Assembly: GCF_000337135.1 (NCBI RefSeq)
Contig: NZ_AOIN01000043.1
Coordinates: forward strand, 65,695 to 117,343
Direction: 5' to 3'
Origin: Natrialba chahannaoensis JCM 10990
Lineage (GTDB): Archaea > Halobacteriota > Halobacteria > Halobacteriales > Natrialbaceae
DNA length: 51,649 nt
Part shown: positions 9,621 to 18,238 of the stretch, piece by piece
How positions within the stretch are numbered: position 1 is the first letter of the stretch
Layout of the letters: every line of letters starts with the position of its first letter
The notes under the pieces: model-generated
Database searches by the model: none
Told to the model about the DNA's origin: nothing
What the model saw: only the letters and a program-made list of their open reading frames with translations
Translations under genes and position numbers: made by a program

Positions 9621-9977
9621 GTGCCGGACGTGACTCCCGTCGAGCGCTGGCAGGCCCAACTCGAGGAGGCGGGTGAGTTGACTCCCGATGTGGTTCAACA
9701 AATCTCGCGCCTCCACGGTGACCGCGGCGTCCAGGCCATCGAGGCCGTTGGGGAGAATCGCGTCAAATCCTATCGCGATTTTACGATCGTCGTCGGCTAC
9801 GACGACGAGTACATCATCGAGAACGAGGGCTGTACCTGCAAGGACAGCGAGTACAACCTCGATGCGGACGATCCGACGGACCTCTGCTGGCACGTCCTGG
9901 CGGTCGCCATCGCACGACGCGTAGGCCACGTCGATTACCACGACATGTGGTACTCAGAGGTTCGCGAGTTTCTGTAG
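9621..9977 (+). CDS. small SWIM zinc-finger protein
   Basis: This 118-residue protein carries one SWIM-type zinc finger with ligands Cys71, Cys73, Cys89 and His91 (CxCx15CxH). SWIM fingers bind DNA or protein partners and occur in recombination mediators and in bacterial SNF2 proteins. Here the finger stands almost alone. The N-terminal 45 residues look helical (TPVERWQAQLEEAGELTPDV), then comes a short beta segment YRDFTIVVGYDDEYII leading into the finger. Haloarchaea encode many such short SWIM proteins of unknown role. The gene is divergent from trm1. Confidence 0.8.
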   Translation: MPDVTPVERWQAQLEEAGELTPDVVQQISRLHGDRGVQAIEAVGENRVKSYRDFTIVVGYDDEYIIENEGCTCKDSEYNLDADDPTDLCWHVLAVAIARRVGHVDYHDMWYSEVREFL

Positions 9978-10024
9978 TCGGAGTCGGAGTCCGTTTGTGA
10001 TGCACAGCGGGGGTTACCCGATCG

Positions 10025-10576
10025 CTAGTGCAAGCTGAAAAACAACTGCACGTACATAATCGAGAAAATCACCAGAATACCGCCGACGAGAACCGTCATC
10101 GCGACTTCGATCGGGAACGGATCGCTGTCGTCGACCGCAGTCGGTTGCTCGCGTCCCAGTCGGACGAGTCCGAATCCAAGCGTCGCGACAGCGACAGCGA
10201 GCGGGATCAGCGCTGGCATAAGCGCCGTCTGAATCGCCGACACCAGCGGCCCAATCCAGCCAAAAGCCAGCATGCAAAACCCGAAATTCATCACTTGCCA
10301 CCAGCTAACCTCGCGTCCACCGACCGTGATGGACTCGCGGATGCCAGCGAGTACGAACGCAGCTGATCCCAGTAACACGAGCACGGCCCCACCGACCGAA
10401 ACCGGCGCGAGATCGTCCGTCTCGGGCGATGTTCCGTTCTCGGCCTCGATCTCTGTCCCGGTGTCTGTCCAGATGCCGGACTCGAGTGCAAGCAGTTCGC
10501 CGATGACGGTGAGCCCGAAGATGGTACAGAAGACGGCACCGAGAACGAGGCTGATCTGGCGCTGGAGACGGCTCAT
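10025..10576 (-). CDS. four-helix membrane protein of unknown function
   Basis: This 183-residue protein has about five hydrophobic segments. The clearest are near residues 8-28 (VLGAVFCTIFGLTVIGELLA), 60-80, 95-115, 118-138 and 158-178. An acidic loop follows the first helix. Part of the third region reads SWWQVMNFGFCMLAFGWIGP. I do not recognise the family. It is a monocistronic gene between the SWIM protein and hisH, with about 130 bases on its upstream side for its own promoter. Confidence 0.7.
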   Translation of the reverse strand: MSRLQRQISLVLGAVFCTIFGLTVIGELLALESGIWTDTGTEIEAENGTSPETDDLAPVSVGGAVLVLLGSAAFVLAGIRESITVGGREVSWWQVMNFGFCMLAFGWIGPLVSAIQTALMPALIPLAVAVATLGFGLVRLGREQPTAVDDSDPFPIEVAMTVLVGGILVIFSIMYVQLFFSLH

Positions 10577-10703
10577 GGCGTGTTCGTTGGATGGTACGGC
10601 GTGGAGCGTCTAAATGGTGGTCGTAGGAGTGGTCTCGGTAGTGGCGAGAACGGAGCAATGAGTGCTCAGACGACTGCCGTTCAGACGCCTACTGCTCTAC
10701 TAC

Positions 10704-11366
10704 TCAGCGGTCTGCACAGAGCTCGACGAAGTTCCGCAGGATCTGCAGTCCCGTCTCACCGCTCTTTTCGGGGTGGAACTGGGTGCCGAAGACGTTTCCT
10801 GCCTCGTTGGCGACAATCGAGGGGAACTCGCGCTCGTAGTCGGTGCTCGCGACTGTGTTTGTCTCGTCGTCGGGAACCGCGTAATAGGAGTGGACGAAGT
10901 AGGCGTACTCTCCGTCGACTCCCTCAACCAGCGGGTGGTCGCGCTCGACGGCCAGTTCGTTCCAGCCCATGTGCGGGACCTTTTGCCCGCCGTCGAAGCG
11001 AACGTTCGTGCCGGGGATGCGGTCGAGTCCTTCGACGGCTGACTCACCATCGGTGGTGCCCTCCTCACTTGCGGTCAGCAGCATCTGCATCCCGAGACAG
11101 ATACCGAACAGTGGCTGTCCGCGCTCGGCGACGGCAAGGAGGTCCTCGCGGATCGGATCGGCGTTCTCGACGCCCTCGCGGAACGCGCCGACGCCGGGGA
11201 GGACGACACCGTCGGCGTCTGCGAAGGCGTCCGGATCGTCGGTAATCTCGACGTCGGCACCCGCTCGTTCGAGTCCGCGCGTCACGCTTCGGAGGTTCCC
11301 CAGCCCGTAGTCGACGACGACGACGGAGGCGAGAGACTGCTCCGCGTCAGCAGCAAGGGTGCTCAT
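10704..11366 (-). CDS. hisH: imidazole glycerol phosphate synthase, glutaminase subunit
   Basis: HisH hydrolyses glutamine and feeds ammonia to HisF, which makes imidazole glycerol phosphate in histidine synthesis and AICAR as by-product. This 220-residue protein is a complete class I glutaminase. It has the oxyanion-strand block VVLPGVGAF, the nucleophile Cys90 in FGICLGMQ, and the catalytic His198 and Glu200 in TQFHPEKSG. The MGWN block typical of HisH is also present. No other his gene is nearby, as is usual in haloarchaea where his genes are scattered. The first about 12 residues before VVVVDYGLGN are longer than usual, so an internal start is possible. Confidence 0.95.
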   Translation of the reverse strand: MSTLAADAEQSLASVVVVDYGLGNLRSVTRGLERAGADVEITDDPDAFADADGVVLPGVGAFREGVENADPIREDLLAVAERGQPLFGICLGMQMLLTASEEGTTDGESAVEGLDRIPGTNVRFDGGQKVPHMGWNELAVERDHPLVEGVDGEYAYFVHSYYAVPDDETNTVASTDYEREFPSIVANEAGNVFGTQFHPEKSGETGLQILRNFVELCADR

Positions 11367-11517
11367 ATCGGATCTGGGAGTGGCGCGTTGAAGTGTATTG
11401 CCATTCGCGCAATTGCGCGCGGCGATTCTGTCTGGCGTACACGCGAGTTGCCCACCGCCGACTGCAGATCTCGCCTGCGAACGGAGACATATACGCTTCG
11501 CACGTGTACGGCCACCG

Positions 11518-11886
11518 ATGACTGCATCCGATCACGACCCAGAGTCCGTCGTTCGCGAGTACTACGACACCGTCGACGACGAACGCTACGACGACCTCGT
11601 CGAACTGTTCACCGAAAACGTTCGCTACGAACGCCCCGGACAGGGCGCGATCACTGGCCGCGAGGCCCTCCGCGAGTTCTATCTCGAGGGCCGCCCACTC
11701 GAGGACGGCAGCCACGAGGTTCACGATGTCGTCGTCGACGAACAGACGAATACAGCAGCAGTCCGCGGCAGTTTCTCGGGCGTCCAGAACGGCGAGTCCG
11801 TCGAATTCGGCTTCGCGGATTTCCACGAACTCGAGGACGGCCAGATTGCGCGGCGGTATACGTTTACGGATCGAGACGAAGTCTGA
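11518..11886 (+). CDS. NTF2-like/SnoaL-like protein
   Basis: This 122-residue protein is a single NTF2-fold domain of the SnoaL/ketosteroid-isomerase-like type. It opens with the helix block ESVVREYYDTVDDERYDDLVELF, continues with a strand block VRYERPG and ends with a sheet (VEFGFADFHELEDGQIARRY). Members of this fold are small isomerases, hydrolases or ligand binders, and the activity cannot be told from sequence. The start is the ATG at 11518. The upstream open frame has no family character. A paralogue lies at 27675-28079. It converges with the uracil-DNA glycosylase gene with only 7 bases between the stops. Confidence 0.8.
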   Translation: MTASDHDPESVVREYYDTVDDERYDDLVELFTENVRYERPGQGAITGREALREFYLEGRPLEDGSHEVHDVVVDEQTNTAAVRGSFSGVQNGESVEFGFADFHELEDGQIARRYTFTDRDEV

Positions 11887-11893
11887 GTTCTCT

Positions 11894-12496
11894 TTAGAAG
11901 CCGTCGAGTCGCGTCTGCCCGCTCGCGTTTTCACTGCCGTCGACCCCCGCCAGTTCGGCGGCGCGCTCGAGTGCCGACGCGAACGTCTCCTCCTGGCTTC
12001 GGTCGTACAGCGTCGCCGCGGGGTGGACACAGATCAGGAGTCGCCGGGGTGTGTCGTTGATGCGAACGTCCTCGACGGAGCCGGCTTCCTTCGTCACCGC
12101 AACGTCGCGGTCGAGCAGGTGTTCCGTCGGGACCTTCCCGAGCGTGACGATCACGTCGGGATCGAGCAGTTCGATTTCCTGTTCGAGATAGCCGCGGCAG
12201 TTCTCGAGTTCGTCTGTCGTCGGGTCGCGGTTCTCCGGTGGACGACAGCGCACGCAGTTAGTGATGCGGACGGTGTCGCGATCCAGCCCGACGATTCGCA
12301 GTTGGTCGTCAAGCACGGAGCCGCTGCGGCCGACGAACGGCTCTCCCTGGCTGTCCTCCTGTGCGCCTGGTCCCTCGCCGACGAACAGGATGTCGGCGTC
12401 TTCGGGGCCGGTGCCGTTGACGATCTGGCTACGAGAGTCGACGAGTGCGGGACAGCGCGTACACTCGGTGACACAGAGGTCCTCCATCTCTCCCAT
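11894..12496 (-). CDS. uracil-DNA glycosylase, type IV (iron-sulfur)
   Basis: This enzyme removes uracil from DNA in base excision repair. The 200-residue protein has the type IV signature VGEGPGAQEDSQGEPFVGRSG. It also has the four cysteines expected to hold a [4Fe-4S] cluster: Cys12 and Cys15 in CTRC near the N-terminus, and two more in the block from NCVRCRPPENRDPT to ENC. The C-terminal catalytic strand reads CVHPAA where many relatives have HPS. Length fits family 4. Cytosine deamination is a constant load in a GC-rich genome, so this is a standard repair gene. It stands alone. Confidence 0.93.
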   Translation of the reverse strand: MGEMEDLCVTECTRCPALVDSRSQIVNGTGPEDADILFVGEGPGAQEDSQGEPFVGRSGSVLDDQLRIVGLDRDTVRITNCVRCRPPENRDPTTDELENCRGYLEQEIELLDPDVIVTLGKVPTEHLLDRDVAVTKEAGSVEDVRINDTPRRLLICVHPAATLYDRSQEETFASALERAAELAGVDGSENASGQTRLDGF

Positions 12497-12584
12497 AGGT
12501 GTGGCTCAGACGGACGCCTACTACGTCTTTCGGGTCGCGGGTGCACGCCACTAGCCGCTACCTGCCGACGGGGCCGAAGTTGGG

Positions 12585-14417
12585 TCAGCCCAGCCGAGCA
12601 GCCCGGATCGACTCGAGTTCGCTCGCCACGCGCTCGTACGGCGTAGCCGCCGTCACGTCGACGCCGAGCGCGTCAAACGAGGTACTCGACTCATGCCGAC
12701 CCGTGTTTCGGAGGAACGCGAGATATTCCTCGGCCGAGAGCGCGCCAGACTGAAGCCGCCTGACGACCGAGACGGCCGCGACGGTGCCGGTGACGTACTG
12801 GTAGTTGTGGTACGGATCGCGGGTGTATGCCTGTTGTCGCCAGGGTGCGCCCCGCGCCGCTGCAGCCGTGTCGCACTCTGGTGGCGTAACCGGCGCGCGA
12901 AACTCGGCGGCGATGTCCGCGTACAGTTCCGAGAGCCGATCCGGCGTCAGGTCGGTCCCCGACTCGGCGGTTCGGTACACCTCGTGGAGGAACGTTGCGC
13001 TCTCGCCAGCGCCGTAGACGTTGCCGGCGAGGAACTGCGCTCGGCGTTCGCGGACGAACGGGACGAGTTCCGGGCCGCCTTCCTTGCGGAGATGATCGGC
13101 TAACAGCAGTTCGTGGACCAGACTCGGTACCTCACTGACCGGTCGCGGGCTGTTCACGTACCGCGGTGGCTGGGTCGCCCGCATACACTCGATGTGCATC
13201 GCGTGGCCGAGTTCGTGCGCGAGGTAGAACGCCGTCCGCACGTCTTCGCGGAAGTTCGCGAGCACGAACGGTCCGGCGTCCGGACTCGAGGGACAGTACG
13301 CCGGAATATCCGTCCGCTTTCGCGCCGTTGGATAGACATCGATCCGGCGCTCGCCGAGCACCGACTCGAGTCGGTTCCGATAGTCCGTGCCGAGCGGCTC
13401 GACTGCGGTCAGGAGATGGTCACACAGTTCCTCGAACGTGATCTCGGGAGCGTCCGCGTCGTCGGGAACCACCGGCACCCGCTCGTCCCACCGACGCAGT
13501 GTCTCGACGCCGAGTCGGTCGCGGCGGCTCTCGAGTAACCCGTGATACGCCCCGAGGTGATCGCGGACGTTCCCGAGAACCGCGTCGTGAGTGGCTTCGG
13601 CAAACGAGGTGTGCATCCCGGTGTCGGGATAGCTCCGCTCCGAGAGTGCGAGTTCGCGGACCGACTCGTAGTTTCGAACCGCTGTGAGGGCCGCATGAGC
13701 GCGCATTTTCTCGGTGAGCGCCGCCGCGAGCGCGTGGTCGTGGTCAGCCAGCGCGTCGATGTACGCCGTGTGCGCTCGTCGGCGGACTGATCGGTCGGGG
13801 GTATCGAGTGTCTCCCGATACGTGCCGTGGTCGATGGTAACCGGAGCGCCGTCCGGTCCCTCGACAGTTGGTGGATCAAAATCGTCAGTCTTGATCGCGG
13901 CGATCGTATCCGTCTGGGCCTCGATAACGGGCGCGAACGCACCGATGACCGATTCGGTGTCGGCACCACGGGTGTGTGGTGCCTGCGCGAGGAGGTCGTC
14001 GAGGTAGGCGTGCCAGCCGTCCAGTTCGGTGTGCGTTCCATTACGGAAGGCTCGCACGCTCGCTGCGTCGCGCTGAATTCGCCGCTGCAGCCCACGAACG
14101 GCCTCGTCGACGCTGGCGGCGAGTCGCTGTCCGCGACTGTGGCGGTCGCGCCGCTTCTCGTCCGTCGGGTGTTCGTTTCGGTGCAATTGCGCGTAGAGAG
14201 TTAGCCGGCTCTTGGCAACCAGCATAGACTCGATGGACTCGAGTGCGGCTGCCAGCGCGGCGGGTGAGTCGGTCGGCTGCTGGTGATCATGTACTCTTTC
14301 GAGTTGGGACTCGAGAACGTCTGCGGCGCGCGCCCAGTTGGCCGGCGTCTCGTAGAGGCGGGTCAGATCCCAGGTGTACTGTTCGTCCAGTTCGTCGCGT
14401 GTCGGGTAGTCTGTCAT
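12585..14417 (-). CDS. pepF: M3-family oligoendopeptidase F
   Basis: This is a 610-residue cytoplasmic zinc metallopeptidase that cuts short peptides. The zinc motif LAHELGHAMH places the two His ligands at residues 401 and 405, with the catalytic Glu402 and the third ligand in the following helix (HIECM). The rest is helical, as in the M3 clam-shell fold. The C-terminal blocks YQYVTGTVAA and the DPYHNYQY stretch are typical of PepF. No signal peptide is present. The start at 14417 gives MTDYPTRDELDEQYTWDLTRLY, the normal PepF opening. It probably recycles peptides from the proteasome or from importers. Confidence 0.94.
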   Translation of the reverse strand: MTDYPTRDELDEQYTWDLTRLYETPANWARAADVLESQLERVHDHQQPTDSPAALAAALESIESMLVAKSRLTLYAQLHRNEHPTDEKRRDRHSRGQRLAASVDEAVRGLQRRIQRDAASVRAFRNGTHTELDGWHAYLDDLLAQAPHTRGADTESVIGAFAPVIEAQTDTIAAIKTDDFDPPTVEGPDGAPVTIDHGTYRETLDTPDRSVRRRAHTAYIDALADHDHALAAALTEKMRAHAALTAVRNYESVRELALSERSYPDTGMHTSFAEATHDAVLGNVRDHLGAYHGLLESRRDRLGVETLRRWDERVPVVPDDADAPEITFEELCDHLLTAVEPLGTDYRNRLESVLGERRIDVYPTARKRTDIPAYCPSSPDAGPFVLANFREDVRTAFYLAHELGHAMHIECMRATQPPRYVNSPRPVSEVPSLVHELLLADHLRKEGGPELVPFVRERRAQFLAGNVYGAGESATFLHEVYRTAESGTDLTPDRLSELYADIAAEFRAPVTPPECDTAAAARGAPWRQQAYTRDPYHNYQYVTGTVAAVSVVRRLQSGALSAEEYLAFLRNTGRHESSTSFDALGVDVTAATPYERVASELESIRAARLG

Positions 14418-14676
14418 GGCTGTCGTGACGGAGCGGTGTGCAGGCGTTGCGGGGCCGGAAAACGAGACAACTTACTCGGTCATCCGTCACTCACTGGCTA
14501 CCAAGTGATTCGACGGTGGATACGTAACTGTTCCCTTGGTGTGATCAGTGGTACCATTGAACGATTCTCTGTAGATCCATTGCACTTTCTTTCGAGTCGA
14601 ACCACCACAAGCTCATTCAGAAACTCCTCTGAGAACAAACAGAACTCACTTACTCCGCTCTGGTGTCGACCATCGT

Positions 14677-15291
14677 ATGCCCTGGGAGTGGTCTCGACGA
14701 CACCTGCTTGGCGTCGCTGGCGTCTGTGCAGTCGCTGGCTGTCTCGATGCTGACGCTGGCGATCAACCCGAGTCAACTAACGGTTCTGGGACGGAACAGT
14801 CCGAAGATGACGGTGGCAATGCTGATTCGACCGGGGACAACGCCACCACGACCACTGACGACGGCGTGACGATACACGGTGACTACGAGCTGACCGAGGT
14901 TCGCGTGGAGAGCCCGGACGGGGCGGAACTCGCGTCTGTCACCGCGCTCATCGCCGATACGCCACAAAAGACCTTGCAGGGACTCAGCGGAACCGAGATG
15001 CTGCCGCCGACGGACGGCATGCTGTTCGTATTCGACGAGATGGACGACCGCGTCTTCCACATGCCCGACATGAACTACGGCATCGACATCATCTATGCCG
15101 ACGACGAGGGTACGATCACCGACATTCACCACGCGCCCGAACCCGGGCCAGACGAGGACGGTGCCGACCACCAGTATCCCGGGCGCGGGCAGTACGTCCT
15201 CGAAGTGGTCTACGAATGGACCGAAGAACACGGCGTCAGCGAGGGCGACGTGCTGGTGTTCGACCTCGACGAGGCAGTGCCGGCATCTTAG
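14677..15291 (+). CDS. DUF192 lipoprotein
   Basis: This 204-residue protein opens with a Tat-type signal (SRRHLLGVAG) and a lipobox ending AVAGC at about residue 22. It is therefore probably lipid-anchored on the outside. An acidic Gly/Ser/Thr linker (about 24-65) leads to a DUF192 domain (about 75-200) with the characteristic blocks VTALIADTPQKTLQGLSG, DGMLFVFDE, MNYGIDIIYADD and RGQYVLEV. DUF192 proteins form a small beta barrel of unknown function. The stop codon overlaps the stop region of the convergent DUF99 gene by 4 bases. Confidence 0.88.
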   Translation: MPWEWSRRHLLGVAGVCAVAGCLDADAGDQPESTNGSGTEQSEDDGGNADSTGDNATTTTDDGVTIHGDYELTEVRVESPDGAELASVTALIADTPQKTLQGLSGTEMLPPTDGMLFVFDEMDDRVFHMPDMNYGIDIIYADDEGTITDIHHAPEPGPDEDGADHQYPGRGQYVLEVVYEWTEEHGVSEGDVLVFDLDEAVPAS

Positions 15292-15995
15292 TCGTGATCG
15301 TCTTTCGGAGACTGCCTGTACGAATCACCAGCCCGAGCCGCGAGTCGCGCGACGCGAATCGGCTCCGGCCGCCCGCCAACCGGTGTGAACGCCCGAATCA
15401 CGGACACAGCCTCTTCGCGATCACAGCCGAGCCACCGGGCGTAGACCGTTTCGTCGTTAACCGTCACCTCGGTTCGTGGCGGCAGCCTCCGATAGACCGC
15501 GAGTCGGTGCTGGAGCACCTCGCCTGAAAACGCTTCTCGCAGGTTGTCCTCGAGTCCGGGACTCGCTTCGAAGGTAACTACGAGGACCGGCCGCTCGGCG
15601 GCCTCCTGGATCCGTGACAGGTCGAGAATATTGTACCATGCCGGGGCGATGGCACCGAGCAGAACGTACCGAACATCGGGCCGACACGCGGTCGCGAGGA
15701 GTGAGCACACAGCGTCAGTCGCGTCGATCCCCCCGACCGTGCAATTACCGTAGGCGAGACCATCGACGACCCGATCAGCGCGGACGACAGCGCCAGCCAG
15801 AGTGCTCTTGCTTCGGTGGACGACTCCAGTGTTGTCGTCGCTTCCACCGCTGTCGCCGTTTCCGCGGCTATCGTTGTCACTGGCTGCGTCCCGAGCACAC
15901 TGACACCGCCCTCGTCGGCACTGCTCTCGTCGCTCGTGCTCACGCCGGCCGCGGTACGATTCGGCGATGCCCAGCGCCCGTACCCCGGCTTTCAT
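15288..15995 (-). CDS. DUF99 family protein with an N-terminal insertion
   Basis: The conserved DUF99 (UPF0215) blocks are present: MKAGVRALGIAESY, then STLAGAVVRADRVVDGLAYG, VGGIDATDAV, APAWYNILDLSRI and a C-terminal EAVSVIRAFTPVG. Some DUF99 proteins resemble endonuclease V folds, and no activity is established that I know of. Between the first and second blocks there are about 45 extra residues (about 15-60). They are rich in Arg, Cys, Ser and Asn and do not look like the family, so this is either a lineage-specific loop or a small insertion that kept the frame. The gene converges with and overlaps the DUF192 gene by 4 bases. Confidence 0.8.
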   Translation of the reverse strand: MKAGVRALGIAESYRGRREHERREQCRRGRCQCARDAASDNDSRGNGDSGGSDDNTGVVHRSKSTLAGAVVRADRVVDGLAYGNCTVGGIDATDAVCSLLATACRPDVRYVLLGAIAPAWYNILDLSRIQEAAERPVLVVTFEASPGLEDNLREAFSGEVLQHRLAVYRRLPPRTEVTVNDETVYARWLGCDREEAVSVIRAFTPVGGRPEPIRVARLAARAGDSYRQSPKDDHD

Positions 15996-16028
15996 CGGTG
16001 CTGCCTGCGATTAAAATCGAGTCCGGCG

Positions 16029-16211
16029 TTAGCCGTCGTCGCCTTCGTCCTTGATATCCTTGAGACGGTCGAGAAGCTCGTCACTCGATGCCCCGTTTTC
16101 GAACTCGATCGTTCCATCGTGGCTGTTCTCCCCTGATTTTACGGCGTCATCCTCGTTAAAATCAGCGTCCACTTCCTGCTGTTCGGATTCGTCGTAGCTT
16201 CCGAATCCCAT
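16029..16211 (-). CDS. small acidic haloarchaeal protein, DUF5786-like
   Basis: This 60-residue, very acidic protein begins MGFGSYDESEQQEVDADF, the usual opening of a short protein family conserved across haloarchaea (DUF5786, from memory). The C-terminal half, SSDELLDRLKDIKDEGDD, looks like one amphipathic helix. The middle is probably disordered. There are no cysteines, membrane segments or catalytic motifs. It sits 33 bases upstream of the DUF99 gene start on the same strand and may be co-transcribed with it. The function is unknown. Confidence 0.85.
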   Translation of the reverse strand: MGFGSYDESEQQEVDADFNEDDAVKSGENSHDGTIEFENGASSDELLDRLKDIKDEGDDG

Positions 16212-16411
16212 ACAGTAACTCCTTGGACCCCGGCATTCAAAAATTCCGTGGTCACCCGTTTATATTCGTTTACGTACTGTGCGAAATAGGCTCGAAAGAA
16301 CCACTGCGGCATGATTCCCGGCTTTTGGCCGATCACGTGACCGCACTCTTGGCCAATCGGTCTACGGAATCAGACGGCACGATTTTCATCCCGGCACTCG
16401 AGTACACTCCT

Positions 16412-17023
16412 ATGGAGGTACACCACGTCACCGAAGACGCGGAGACGTTCACGTGTAACGCATTTCTCGCGGTCGGCGAGGAGACAACCCTGGTCGATGC
16501 GGGCGCGTGGGACGGCGTCGTCGATGCGATCCGCGAGCACACGGACGCCCTCGACGCTGTCGTTCTGACACATCAGCACGGCGACCACGTGAGTCAACTC
16601 GATGCGGTCTGTGAGGCGTTCGATCCGTCGGTGTACGCCTACAACCACCACCCACAGCGAGATCACTCAATCGACGGCGGCGATACGGTCCAGATCGGTG
16701 ACGAGACGTTCGACGTGGTCTACACGCCGGGACACGCGGACGATCACGTCTCGTTCGTCTCGGAGACGACGCTGTTCTCGGGCGACGTGGTTGTCCACGA
16801 CGACGGCGCGTTCGACTACGGTAGTTTCGGACGCACCGACATGGCTGGCCAGTCCCGCGAACAGCTCATCGAGAGTATCGAACAGCTGCTCGAGCAGTTC
16901 CCGGACACTGTCGAGCACATGTACGCAGGCCACGGCAACGTCTTCCACGGCGACGTTCGCGACGTCGTCGAGACGGCACTCGAGCGCGCCGAGAAGCGCG
17001 AGCCGAAGTATCCGGACAACTGA
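16412..17023 (+). CDS. metallo-beta-lactamase-fold hydrolase (GloB-like)
   Basis: This 203-residue protein is a single MBL domain. The metal-binding motif is THQHGDHV with His54, His56, Asp58 and His59. Further ligands lie in YTPGHADDHVS and in the FSGDVV block (the bridging Asp), and the last His is in the C-terminal MYAGHG. All metal ligands for a two-zinc site seem present. Glyoxalase II-like thioester hydrolysis is possible but not shown. I chose the ATG at 16412 (MEVHHVTEDAETFTCNAFL), the start of the domain. The upstream in-frame extension to 16223 has no family character. Confidence 0.88.
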   Translation: MEVHHVTEDAETFTCNAFLAVGEETTLVDAGAWDGVVDAIREHTDALDAVVLTHQHGDHVSQLDAVCEAFDPSVYAYNHHPQRDHSIDGGDTVQIGDETFDVVYTPGHADDHVSFVSETTLFSGDVVVHDDGAFDYGSFGRTDMAGQSREQLIESIEQLLEQFPDTVEHMYAGHGNVFHGDVRDVVETALERAEKREPKYPDN

Positions 17024-17206
17024 CCGACGATTTCCTCGCGTCGGCCGCTTTCGTTTCTGTGTCCGTCTCAGCGCCGAGTCCGTTCTCGACACGCTCATAC
17101 GAACTGCTGTCCGTCGTTACCGGTACAACCGCAGTGCTCGTCCCCGTGCTTTGCTCCAATCACGACCCGGCGGTAACAATAGCGAGTTGTGGTTCTGGGA
17201 ACCGGT

Positions 17207-17923
17207 TCAGTCGTCAGCTGCAGGGGCTGGATCGGCAGTGGACTTCTCGGTCCCGTCGAACCAGTCGTCGGCGTTGGCTTCGACGTACTCCTTTCCACCC
17301 AACCCGAACGCAATACCGATGGCGAGGGCGACGGCGAGGCCGGCACCGAACGCGAACGCCTGCCCGAACGTGTAGAGGATGGCGACGTTGAGTCCCATCA
17401 TGTCGAGGCCGATGACTGCAGCGACAAAGTAGACGAGCGCCGTCGTCGACCCAGCGATGAGAGAGGCGTATCCGGACGACTGGACCGGCCCCGACTGGTG
17501 GACGATATCGCCGACGGCGTCGGCAACGAAGACACCCACGACGAGGATAGTGATGCCAATGAGGACTGATGGAACGGTGATGAGGAGATACTCACTCCAG
17601 GTCGTGACGAACTGCAACTCGAGTTGTGACCCAGCGGCGAACACGGCAAGCAGGACGACGTAGTACTTTCCGAGGACGGCAACTGCCCGCGAGACTGCTG
17701 CTGTGTCGTCTGGAACCAGTGTTCCAAACGGTGTTCCCCGGACGTGGTCGTCCAGACCGGCCTGCTGTGCAGCGTCGCTCACGACCGGCTGGATCTTGCG
17801 ACCAGCGTAGATGCCAACTGCAACGAACAGGATCGCCGCAAGCAACGACGGGAGCAGCTCGATCACACTGTAGGCGCTCGATTCGAACTCGAGTCGAAGC
17901 GCGTCGACGAGCAGCGGGTGCAT
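17207..17923 (-). CDS. mechanosensitive-channel-like membrane protein without the beta domain
   Basis: This 238-residue protein has about five hydrophobic helices. Two are glycine-patterned repeats of the conserved TM-helix type that precedes the pore in MscS relatives: LLAAILFVAVGIYAGRKI near residue 28 and FAFGAGLAVALAIGIAFGLG near residue 190. The final helix reads like an MscS pore-lining helix (Gly/Ala alternating), but the protein ends about 30 residues later. The beta-barrel and cytoplasmic vestibule of MscS are therefore missing. It may be a short channel subunit or a regulatory membrane protein. The acidic tail carries no motif. Confidence 0.7.
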   Translation of the reverse strand: MHPLLVDALRLEFESSAYSVIELLPSLLAAILFVAVGIYAGRKIQPVVSDAAQQAGLDDHVRGTPFGTLVPDDTAAVSRAVAVLGKYYVVLLAVFAAGSQLELQFVTTWSEYLLITVPSVLIGITILVVGVFVADAVGDIVHQSGPVQSSGYASLIAGSTTALVYFVAAVIGLDMMGLNVAILYTFGQAFAFGAGLAVALAIGIAFGLGGKEYVEANADDWFDGTEKSTADPAPAADD

Positions 17924-18238
17924 CAGTTTGCCCTCCGTCGTCCGGACCAGTTATCGAGCTGTACACTCATGGAAGTTGATCTATCCATGGCTGTGAATGA
18001 TAATCGATATAATTAGTCCCTTTGATTCGTAACAGATCCCGGTGATTCGCTGTAGAGCCTGATGATCCATAATAAGCAATGGCTATTTGGAATCGGTTCA
18101 GTCAGTTCGGGTACGGCGTGTCGCGTGGAGTATGTTCCCGAGCAGGTTGAGGAAGATGCAACTAAGCGGCGTCGGAAGCGGAGTAGAAACGGGTCGTCCA
18201 CCGGCCACGAGGTAGCGTGGCCAAACCAGACGAGTGAA
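17924..18238. other. intergenic region, no gene recognised
   Basis: These 315 bases between the mechanosensitive-like gene and rpl40e are less GC-rich than the genes, especially at 17960-18090 (for example GATAATCGATATAATTAG). I find no tRNA cloverleaf and no convincing small ORF. The upstream promoter of the mechanosensitive-like gene should lie at about 17940-17970. The right end carries the hairpin listed separately. Confidence 0.5.
18203..18222 (-). terminator. hairpin downstream of rpl40e
   Basis: GGCCACG, a 6-base loop, then CGTGGCC form a perfect 7-bp stem 16 bases beyond the rpl40e stop on the minus strand. It may end or stabilise the tsr3-rpl40e transcript. No clear T-run follows on the minus strand. 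Because haloarchaeal termination usually relies on T-runs, the terminator role is uncertain. Confidence 0.3.
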
